Positions 21,372 through 31,600 of a stretch of 39,696 bases of DNA are shown in pieces. The notes beneath the pieces were generated by a model, which saw only the letters and a list, made by a program, of their open reading frames with translations, was not told where the DNA came from and ran no database searches. How positions within the stretch are numbered: position 1 is the first letter of the stretch; the number at the start of each line of letters is the position of its first letter. The stretch is taken from the NCBI GenBank assembly GCA_000310025.1, contig FN649741.1:4672329-4712024 (forward strand), written 5' to 3'. The translations under genes and the position numbers were made by a program. The DNA is from Ectocarpus siliculosus (Eukaryota; Sar; Phaeophyceae; Ectocarpales; Ectocarpaceae).

Positions 21372-24300
21372 TTGATACCGCAGGAGGAAGCCCGAGGTAG
21401 CAGCCGAAGGTGAGCGTGTGTTTCGTGGAACAAACGTAAGGGGAAAGGGAATGGATGAGACACGCCATCTCCGATCCAGATGATCCCGCACAAGGACGCC
21501 CGCGGTAATGTGCGTGTCCAGTAAAACACTTACGCGTGCCGGGCAAAAGGAAGACGCAACAAACGTGTCATGCGGAGGTATGCCAAGCAATAAAAAATAC
21601 TTTCGAGAGCCAAGGGAAGACATGCACTCACGTCCACGACAGGTCGAAGCTCCTCCCACCGGGCTTTAGATGCTGGAGTATCTCCAACCTTCCTGTCGGG
21701 TTGCGAAAAAAATGAATCAAACCAGCGAAGAGGAAGAAATCAAACACGGGGTCGTCGAGAAATAACAGCGAACAAATTCGGATGGCGGTAAAAACCTCCC
21801 TGACCACACAAACGATCAGGCGTTTGGGTGCGCGCGCGGGTACACTGGTAGTATGTGGTACGCGTATTCGAAACCGGGTGTTTGACGATGATCGTCGCGC
21901 GTTCCACGCCATGCGGTGTCGGCGCAAGTCGTGCGGAACACCACAACAGCAGCAGCAGCAGCAGCAGCATCAGTACTATAGGGTAAGCGTCAAGCGTCAA
22001 CAACGAGACCTCTTCGTCGACAACACGGAACACACGCATGCAATATGCTGGCGCCGTTTCTGTCTGTCCGCCGCACAGCCTTGATGCGCCCCCCCTCCCC
22101 TCAAAACCGTTGCCTATCCCCTCCCCTCATATCGCGAACCGAAACGCGCACACGCGCCAGAGAAGCTGCACGCGTTGTCCTGGAAATGCTCCCGCCACGT
22201 GGACGCGAGCGGGGAACTGGGCAGTCACTCTACTCTTGGCCCAATCGTCGACAGGCAGATTTCTTTCGTATACCTCGACAGCAACCACCATCACCCACAG
22301 GTTTATCTCGTGTCGTGTCCCCTCCGGAGAGCCTGCTTACCTAACGTGCACGGACAGGGCGCAAGCCCCCGCCTTCTCCATCCTCCTCGCGAATTCCACC
22401 GTTTCGCCGGGGGTCTCCAGCAGGCGGATCTTGACGCTCACGGGCACCGACAGGTTTCTCCTCAGGGTCCTTTGACATGTGATCACGTTGCCGTCGGAAA
22501 GCAAACCGATTTCATTCAGTGTTTTTTTGGCGGCCATGCGACGAGAGCTTTTCGTTCGGAGCGGCACACCACAGGCGGCACGCCGCGTAGTTCCGAAGCA
22601 CCGCCGACACACAAGACGCGCACGTGCGTGGACTCCCAGACGGGCGTATGTACCGCCCCTGAAACATGCCGCACGGAACCCCCCCCACATGTAAGAAAAA
22701 AGGACCGCTTACGCGAGGATCAGAAGAGATTATTCTATGAATAGGCCTAACGTTAATCCTAACCCCCAACCCACACCTATAACGGATACCAAAAGATCAA
22801 GCTTATACAGTAATATCCTCGCGAACGCTACTGAGACAAAACGACTGTCGTGCCAGACGACAACAGGGCCGAACACGGGTCTCCGAGATGCCGGCGTCCG
22901 CTCGGAAATCGAACCGTGTACAACACGTTACATGGGAAAACAAACGTACGCTACAGCATGTAGTCGACTGAAAGCCTCCTTCTCTCGGAGGAGATTGGGA
23001 CGGTGGCGTTGAATGCTTTCAACGAGCGTGTGGAACTTCCGAACGTATTGCAACCAAGCGACGTCATCGGTAAACCGGTTTCCGGCGGTGATGGCCGCGG
23101 GGACGGAATGGAATCGCGAGACGGAATCGCCTCGGTTTCGGTCCACTTTGTTTGAGAACATAGCGCAGCTCATCCATCGTCCCCTTCGTTCTTCCAGTCT
23201 GACAACTGCCGTTTTTGAGCAGACCCCGGCTTACCCCACAATATCCGCCGCGACTTGGGGTTGTTTGAGCAGCGCCGCTCCCATGCCGCCCTGCAGCGAG
23301 AACCTCTTCGGGCATCCCATGTTGATGTCAACGGCCGCTACGTCTCGCTCTACGTGCTGCGCGCATGGGGGGCACGAGGGACAAGAGGAAGGGCGAGACC
23401 GAGGTGTTTAGGATTCCGTCAGCACGGTGAAGGCGACGGGCAATCAACCGAGTCGAGTGCAGTAACGGCATCAATGGCATCGTCACCTCATGCCCAAGGC
23501 GTCATGTACAGCGAATCAGCCGCTCTGCAATAGGAGCTGCGTCTGGACAGAAATTGCCAGTAGCGAACAACTGGCTGTGGAAAAAAGCCCACTTATTGTC
23601 GCCTCCATGCAGCAGGCACTTCCATTACCTGGTTGACAAAAACAATAGGACGCCACAGCAAAAAACATCTACCAGTTTGTGAACAGCAGGGAGCCGTCGG
23701 TATACCTGGGCCGCGCGCAGCGCGTTGGTGGCGTCGCCCGTCCCTATCTGGTACACCAATCGACCGCGCTCGAGCGCGGGACACGTCTGGAACGGCGTCG
23801 CGATTCCCTTCTTGCCCCTCTTCTCCACGTAGTCCACGGTGCCGAGCACCGGGTTCTCCGTCCTGACGGCGTTGACGACACGACGGTCGATGACCTCCTC
23901 CGTGAATACCGTGTCCGCCCCGTAGCGTAGGGCGAGGGCACGGAAAGGCAGCGTGCCCTGCCATACAGGGGGGAGTGGGGGCGGGTGGGGGGTTAGCGGC
24001 AAGCGGAACTCAACTACCAACGCACGTAGAGGCGCTCCAAGTGGTAGCCTTTCACCAACTCAGTAGTCTAGACTAACCCGTTCCTGTACGTAAAGGTGTG
24101 TTGACCTACGTTTCAAGTACACACACAGCGGCACGTGGGTGAAATCGCTGCGCTCGTAACTGTACAGCAGTAGTGGGGACGGAAGGTCGCTATCTGCCGC
24201 ATGTGAGGGCGAACTTCCACCGGCCGGCGTTATTCAATCTTACGGGCAAAAGGCTGCTTTCTGGACATCCCTATGAAGACCTTCTTTATCTAGGACCGCT

Positions 24301-25941
24301 GTTGAACGCTCAGATTGTCGACCAGTATACTGCATATCTCGCGGCGTATGCATTAACCCCTTTGGGTCTAGGCTGGACTGTCAGATTTGTTTTTGCGCCA
24401 AAAAAAAAAATGAGAGCGAGAGCGAGCGGGAGAGAGAGAAGTGCAGAGGAAGACACCAGTGTACTTCTGCACACGCAACAGCTATCTCCACCTGTAGGCC
24501 ATGAGAGAAGCTGGCGACAGGGTGGTGGCCACAGACAGGGTCGTAGAAGGGTTGATGGGTGGTCGCGCTGCGGTCAGTAGGGCAGGTTAGCTGTGTAGAC
24601 TTTGAAATGATCAGTCGTCTAGCTGCCTCAACTATTCTATTTTCGGTATATTGTAAATGATCAGTCCAGAGAGGGCCAAATGATCAGTGAAGATCCAGCT
24701 GGTATTTGTACTTCTGTACTTCTCTGTTCTCTGTCCCCCCCCGAAATGTGCCCTGCCAGCTCTCTAGAGTTCCTGTGTTTTTCAAACAACAAGCACATCC
24801 ACCAGCACACACCTGTACCTCGTGGTTTCCTAGGTTCGGGCGAGGGTAGTATGTGTGGCGCTACGAGTGTGGATGTGTTGCTGATATGTTTTACTCGTCT
24901 ACAGCAGTAGTAGTAGTGTTGTTGTAGCGTTCGTTGTAGCTGCTGACAATGACTGCTGGATCTTGGGAACGATTTTCAAATTGTTGGGAACCACGATATC
25001 CTCGATATCTGGGCTTCGGCAGGGATTGCAATACCCCTCCCTTTTGCTGCCCTTTGCTCTTTGCAGCAGTGGCTTCCTACGTTCGGGCGAGTGTATGCGT
25101 GGTGCTGCGAAAGAACACATATGTATGTATGTATGTATGCACACACGCGTTCATTGACATGTGCATACGTTGAGAGATTCATGATTTGGCATTGATTAGC
25201 CCCATTCCCATTCCCGAGACCTTGATATTACCCGCTGTCACTGAAGTCTCTTCATTGGTCAGCCGGTTAGCGCGGGTGCTAATAATCTAGACACACCTAC
25301 CTATGGACTTGCCAATACACGGCGCGAAGGGCTGCAGGGCGGCAACTCCACGACTAGCCACTACACCAGCATTTGCAAATGATCAATCAATGATCAGTGA
25401 GAACGCCTGAAGACTCAAAAGGGTTAACATGAGCATTATTGTGGTGTTTCTTCTCAAAAGGGCTGTGTTCTGCGCTCTCTAACACTGTCACGCACACAAT
25501 AAAACTGTTTAAACGAACGGGCCGACCCTTGTAACACGGTACAGCTGACAGCCAGTACGTGTACCGCGTGCCTTACTGGCTGGCTCACCACGGCGCTCTT
25601 GTCCAGAGTACTTTATGGTATGCATCCATGGTGGTCGAAAAATTGTATCCTGCCGACCAAAAATCACTGGTACTGTGTTCCAATCGAAAATCCACACACC
25701 ATGAACATAACCACGGTCACTTTAGGATCTTCAGAAGGAGAGTGATGACTATCGAGTGACTACAAAAGCAAGGTCGACGCACCGTGCGCCAAAGTGTCTA
25801 TACTCCCAGCGAGACGACAGAAAGTAACGCGGAGATTCTCGCCCCCACAGGAGGAAAAAATGGCGTTCTTACCGCACGGACCATGGGTGCCAGGATAACC
25901 TTGCCTCGATAAAGCTGGTCGGCGGCGTCTTCCACGTTCAT
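17652..25941 (-). CDS. DUS2: tRNA-dihydrouridine(20) synthase, DUS2 type, 10 exons, 593 aa
   Basis: FMN enzyme that reduces uridine to dihydrouridine in the D-loop of tRNA (position 20 in the DUS2 family). Exons, in transcript order: 25873-25941, 23706-23957, 23235-23356, 22341-22469, 21632-21692, 21242-21324, 20545-20623, 19752-19862, 19225-19349, 17652-18402. All junctions are GT-AG and phase-matched. The N-terminus has VILAPMVRAGTLPFRALAL, the FMN-site start. Residues 112-137 contain DINMGCPKRFSLQGGMGAAL with catalytic Cys122. VSVKIRLLETPGETVEF, IPVIANG (about 215-221) and GCSSVMLARPALLNCSIF follow. VIQQYLRECFRYDSVYQNAK and the next exon (AKTLGQLARLWDVGADF) align with the helical domain of human DUS2. 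The usual VHGR is VHVR here, across an exon junction. The C-terminus (about 345-593) is low-complexity Gly/Ala/Glu with SKRPRE plus an acidic run; I see no double-stranded-RNA-binding domain such as animal DUS2 carries. Confidence 0.93.
18403..19224 (-). other. DUS2 last intron (822 bp)
   Basis: No gene or domain is visible in this intron. The phase of its two flanking exons (AG|G to give Arg) supports joining the acidic tail exon to DUS2. A GGGATGGGATGG-type G-rich patch lies at about 18888-18935. Confidence 0.5.
21328..21371. repeat. (GTT)n microsatellite in DUS2 intron 5
   Basis: About twelve GTT units plus TTTG variants lie right next to the acceptor of DUS2 exon 6 (AG at 21325-21326). 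On the transcribed strand the run is (AAC)n, so the acceptor has an A-rich rather than pyrimidine-rich tract. Confidence 0.9.
21944..21970. repeat. (CAG)n microsatellite in a DUS2 intron
   Basis: About eight CAG/CAGCAG units inside the intron between DUS2 exons 4 and 5. It is non-coding on the DUS2 strand. Confidence 0.85.
23958..25872 (-). other. DUS2 first intron (1915 bp) with short internal repeats
   Basis: Contains four AATGATCAGT-type blocks (about 24605, 24655, 24677 and 25377-25399), a direct repeat of about 38 bp (24826-24866 and 25073-25110, sharing GTTCGGGCGAG and a TGTGGCGCTACGA-like end), a (GTAT)n run at 25121-25139 and a tRNA A-box-like motif at 25251-25275. One plus-strand open frame (24173-24580) is not supported as a gene. 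Confidence 0.6.
25251..25275 (+). repeat. Short tRNA A-box-like dispersed motif, copy 4
   Basis: TTCATTGGTCAGCCGGTTAG followed by CGCGG. This is the clearest tRNA D-arm-like copy of the four. The next 70 bases do not fold as a tRNA and lack a GGTTCGANTCC B box. Confidence 0.5.
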
Positions 25942-26290
25942 CCTGTTACAGCTTCGTGAGGCCCCACGCGATCAGCTACGGCCCTAGCTTAGCTACTCTG
26001 GTGTGTCGTGTGGTGTGCAATGATGTTCAATGTGCTACCAAGGCCGCAGTATTGCGCCGCTCCGTGTACCACACCCTGAAATTGCGGAGCCCCTCTGGAG
26101 GCTTGATCAGCCTGCTGTTCCCGCCACCATCCCATCATCTCACGTTTGCGCTGTTGTGTTGCCACCATCAAACCCAAGCCGGTACACACCTGTTCAACCC
26201 TCGTCTCTTTCATTTCCTCGAGCTGATTTGTTCGTGCGGTCATTCTGTAGAGGCTAGAGCAGTCGTATATCTTTGGGCAACGCGGCCGGC
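25942..26290. promoter_or_regulatory. Shared divergent promoter of DUS2 and RPA2 (349 bp)
   Basis: Start codons of the two genes are head to head and 349 bp apart, so both promoters and both 5' UTRs must fit here unless the UTRs are spliced. A GTTCCCGCC sequence at 26117-26125 is one base off the plant/animal E2F consensus (WTTSSCSS). E2F sites are common upstream of RPA genes in other eukaryotes. No clear TATA box is positioned for either gene. Confidence 0.5.
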
Positions 26291-28636
26291 ATGTCTTCTT
26301 ACGGTGGCTTCGAGTACGGCGGCGGAGGCGGGGGCTTCGATGGAGGTGAGAAGATAAAGCTGCCGGTGTAACAGCCGAGAGAGCGGTAGTGCTTGTCGAG
26401 CGAGACCTGTGTTTCCTAATCCTTGCGTTCACAGCGGTATGGCAAGCGCGCGGGCGCAGCGGGTTGTCTCTCTCCTTTTTGGCGTGTGGCGGATCGTGTG
26501 TGATATTTTGAATTTGAATTTTGTGTGCTTTTGTACCCAAGCAAGGGAGGGGCGGGGCGGGGTGGCTCACTGCAGCAGTACCGGGGGCGTTGTGTTGTCG
26601 TTGACACGGAGTTCGCAGGCAACGCGTCCTGATGTTTAACCACAGGATGTGAGGAGGCACCGCCACCGCTCGCCAAAGTCTACTGAACAAGCGTTTGATT
26701 CACAAACACTGATGTGCACGCACAGGCGTTGCGAAACATGCGGTGTTGCACTGCTGTACAGGCGTAAAAGACGATTTTGTCTTGTTTTTGGCGCCAATGG
26801 GTGAACGGAGCTCTACTGCTGTATTTCCATAGAGGTAGTGCAGACCAACTTTCTCATGGTAGTTGAAGTTCGCCGAGATTCTGGTTGTGTATTGGCTTCG
26901 TTATGTTCGATCGTGCGTTGGTGCCAGACCGAAACGCACGTGATCGATAGCACAGGAAAGCAAGTGTTGCCCCCCCCCCCCGGCCCCGCTCCTCCAGCGT
27001 GACCCTCAGTCTCTCTGTGTTGCACACAAGTCGGCAAAGGGTGTGACGTTGGATATGGGGTGAAATCTGGTCTTTGTAACCCTGGAAGGAACAATCGAAG
27101 CGTTACAAAACGCGTCGGGATAGCGTATGCATGGAATGTAATATTAAGTTTTTCGCCGGCCTCAGATAACTCGTCGATAGAGTAAGGTGGCAAGCAGGGC
27201 AGCGAGAAACGGACTACCAAGCAAAGGCAAGCTGAATCGGCTAACAAAAGTGGCGTGGGGCCAGGGCGAGAGTGACCAGAGTCTCAGAGCTCATCAGCGA
27301 GTAAAAGTTTATCAACGCTACAAATGGAAGTGATTTGATTCATGCGTTTTTTTTCGTTACCATTTGCCTAGCAGCACCCGAGGAAGGCTTGCTACAGAGT
27401 AAGAGAGGCGTTTTTTGCTCTCGTCACCCCCATTATGCGATCTGTGTCAGCAGCAGCGTGTACGCCGAGGAAAAGCTTTTGCAGCAGCGTCAGCATCGTG
27501 TGCACGGTGCCAATAGTTGTATCGAAGTTTGATGCCGAGTGTCTGCTCTCTGAGGTAGCGGCGACAGCGAGACTTGTCAGTATATGTATCGTGCATGTTC
27601 AGAGAACGGAAAGCGTGTACCGCGAGCGTGTGAGTTTACTTCGATGCGTCGCAATACAAAGCAGTTTCGCGGAACTCACGCACAAGGCAACGGTGTTTGT
27701 CCATCCGGAGTCCATTTCCCGGTGGACGGGGGCCCAAGCAAAGAAGGAAGGGGAAAGGGGAATCGCGACGCATGGATCATGGATGATACCACCGTCATTT
27801 GTGTTCAACATGAGTGCCAGAGTTACCGCTGTTGGCAACCCTTCTTGTAGTGACCGATAACAACCTCGCGTATCGCGTTTCGGTTATCTGATGTGGGCGT
27901 ATTTGTCTGTGTGAAGGCGGCGGCGGCGGTGGCGGCGGCTTCGGGTCTCCCGGCGGGGGAGGCGGGGGCTTCATGGGCGGGGGAGGCACGGACAGCCCGG
28001 CGGGCGGGGGCGGGGGCGGCAGCGGCGGCGGGGGTCAGAAAAACAAGGAGCAGCAGTCCCTCCTATCGGTCAACATCAAACAGGTGTGTTTCGTGTGTCG
28101 GTGTCATTGATTTCAATCAATTCTTCGACCGTTCACCCGAAAGGTGTGCTTGTCGACGTGCGTCTGTATTGAATCCATGCATCGACCGCGCGCTTGACCG
28201 TTTTGTCCAGAGGAACACCTGCCTCTGGTGGAGTCGAAGCCCCTCTCCCGAAAACGTTTTTTTGTCCTCTGGTTCCCCCACACAGGCTGGCCACCAATAT
28301 AATACTGTGTTTCTGTTACTAATATAGCACCGACCGCGCTATGAATCTGGCTAGCCAATCAGCAGCAGACGTCAATTGTCTCGAGAGACACCCCATGGTT
28401 AGGTTGGGACGCTTGTATGCATAGCCCGCACGGTACACCGACCCTCGACAGCGGGGTCGCGAAGGAGATCGGATAGAACGGGGCATGTGTTTGTGGGTAT
28501 GGGGTGGGGCGTCGTGTGACGTCGGTTACGCATGTGCCCTCTGGGACAAGCAGGAGAAATAGTTCTGCAGTGAACGAACGGCGCTCTGTTGGGCGCGCGC
28601 GTTTTGCGCCGCTGTATGCTTGCTGCTGTAACGGAT

Positions 28637-28667
<31 letters not shown>

Positions 28668-31600
28668 AAGAGAGAAAGAGAGAGAGCAGAGTAAAACCCT
28701 TTTCCAGGGGTTTCTTCTTCTGCAGCAGCAGCGGAAGACAAAAAGCAAGCGTAATAATGTAAGAATGAACGTTGCTGTTGGCCACGAGGGGCTCATGCGT
28801 TCCTGCGAAAAATATCGGCCCGCCACGGACCCAAACCGCCACCATCACAACTCTCATGTCCATTTCTTTTGTTTTGTTCGTCTGGTTCTTGACTCTTTCT
28901 GAAGGTACTCGAGTCGGAGATGGCCAACCAGGACTCGGGCGCCAAGATCGACGGGGCCGACGTGTCTCAGGTGGGAGGGGGGGGGGTCGACGCGCACGGC
29001 ACCGGGCCTCCTATATACGTATTACCTGGTTATGCCATCATCATGCTGTCCATGCAGATTTTGTCTTGCGTGTTTTATGTCCAAGAGGAGCAGACAGTTC
29101 TCTCGTTTTCCTCGCCGAACTATATCCCTGTGCCGCTTGATACCGTTTCCCGACCCGCTACTCACACACATGCCGGTGAGGTCGGCTCTGTTTTTCATGC
29201 GCCCTCCCTCTCTCGGGATCCCGGAAACAAGCCCCTCCGATTGTCCTCTAACTCCCCATTCGCCACCTCCGCTTTTTCTGCCGCTGGTGCCGCCGCCGGG
29301 TTACCACGCGCTGCTGAACCGGAACCGGAACGGGACGGGCCCAATCGAAACCGGGACGGGATGAATGAACCGGGACGGAAGATCAAGCTGGTGGGGTGTA
29401 TCGTGGAGGTGGACGAGGCCTCGACCAACACGGAGTACACGGTCGAGGACACCACCGGCCGCCTCAAGGTATCATATCACAGCGTAGAGCTTTTTTTTTT
29501 TTGTATGCCTTCCTTGTGATTGTGATGGTTTCTTGTTCCCCCCCCCCAAACAAACAGGGCACTCGATGCACTGCTGGACGGGCGGACTACGCAGTCCTTT
29601 TTGGATGCCGTGGGAAGTTGGCCTGTCGAACGTGTCCACGCGCTCGCCCGCGGTTTTATGGTGGATGTTGTTGTTTGTGGCGACATGTGGCCCCGCATAC
29701 TTGCTGCGATGCAGTGGCATTGTTCCGTGAGCGCTTCGGCTGCGAGGTGCTTGCGTGCTTAATGACGCGACGGTGTTTGTTCCGCTCCGCGGCAGCAACA
29801 CAGCAGCAGCGCCGACGCACGTCTTTCCCCAATGACATGTTTCGAGTGTGCCGCATGCCTGCCGATTTGTATGGCATGTCGCCGAGACAAAATCAAGGGG
29901 CTGATCGGCTCTTCTTTGTTGGCACTTTGTTGTTTGTGCTCTCTCTCTCGTTTTGTTTTCGGCCTCTTGTTGCTTGCCGCATGGCGTCGTCCCAGGTGAA
30001 GATGTTTCACAACGACGGGGAGGGGGCGAACGACCGCGCCGCGGAGAAGCGCGCGCGCTGCCAGGTCGGGACTTACGTGCGGGTCTTCGGCAACGTGAGT
30101 CCGAGCTGCCGCCGCTCTCTTTTGTGTGTGTGTCTGTGTGTCTGTCTTTCTATCTCTGTCTCGCTGTCTCTGTTACCCTTCCCCCCTCGCCTGGCGTGTT
30201 GGGCCAAGGTCCGTACCCGAAGTGATCTTGGCTGCATTCGATACATCGTTATCGTATGCTTTAGTCTAGTCTTACGCCCATGCAAACATGCAGGCAGTGT
30301 TGGTGTTGTTGACACCTTTAGATGATGGATGTGAGCCTCTCGCGTACCATTCGCTTTGTCCGGTTTTCTTGACGCTATTTATTTGGAAGACGCCGTTATG
30401 ATTGTCATGGTCGCGTGCTGTCTGTTCGCCTTTCTTGAATCGTCCCGATCTCTCTGTCGGTTGGTGTGTCGCGCACGTGCGCATACACGGCCTCCAAAAT
30501 AACAGCTACTGTACACCCACAGAATCGACAACAACATCGACAACGATACTCCTATTATTAATAGTACGATACCAATGACAAACGATACAACGATAACATC
30601 AACGAGATACAACTAATAGAACAACGACGGTAACAACAACGTGACAACAACAATGTGACAACAACAATGAACGGGCGGGCGGGCGGGCGGGCGAGCAGGT
30701 GAGATCCTGGAAGGACGACCGCCACTCGGTGGCGTACACGATGACCCCGATCACCGACATGGACGAGGTGACGCTGCACGCCCTCGAGACGATCTACACA
30801 CACCTCTTCAACACCAAGGGCCCCCTGCCGGGCAAGGCTTCCACGTTTGGGGGTGCGGGCGTGGCTCAGCCAATGAACGTGAGTTGTTCGTATCAGTTGT
30901 ATCAGTATTTCTAGGGGGATGGATATAAGGCGCGCCTCCGGAGTGGGCTCATGAGAGCAGTAGTAGGTAGTGCCATCAAGGCGCGGTTCAAGTTGTCATC
31001 AAGGCACTTGTTGGTGTGAATCAACTTGCCAGCTGCTATCGGTGACGTTTCCCAAGCTCGAACAGATCGCACAAGCTGACGTGTTTTTGACTCGAATAGC
31101 CCAGCGAACATCAATGAACCCAAAGTATTTTTCTCATCTGTATACAGTCATATTTGGTCGTGGTTTCGTGGGCGGCTCGCTGATTGTTGCCTCTTTTTCC
31201 TCCGCGTTTTTTTTTTTGTCTCTTATGCAATTGCTGTGCCTTTTCGTGGTTCTTTTGGCTTGTGTTTCGCAGGGCGTTGGCTCCCCCGGGTTCAACGGCG
31301 GCAGCAGCCAGCATGGCTTCACCAGCCCAGGGAACAACAGTAACAACAACAACAACAACAACATGTACAACAACAGCAACATGGATCCGGAGGGCTCGAA
31401 AGGCTTCACTCCGATCCAACAAAAGGTGTGTTGCTATCTACTTTTCGTCGATTTTTCTCTGGTCGTTTTTCATGACCTCCTTGTTGAACATGGCCCACGA
31501 AACTCTACCTTCAACCCCTTCTATTTTATTGTAGATATTGTCTTCCAACAACCACCCCGCACGTAAGCGCATTACTTTCCCGTTCATGTAAGAAAGTGGC

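Noticed and set aside
24173-24580. Plus-strand open frame of 135 codons inside DUS2 intron 1
   Set aside because: No recognisable domain, no promoter or splice partner, ends in low-complexity Glu/Arg/Ser sequence, and lies antisense in an intron.
25251-25330. tRNA gene starting at the A-box-like motif
   Set aside because: No acceptor-stem pairing, anticodon loop or T-arm can be drawn in the following 75 bases.
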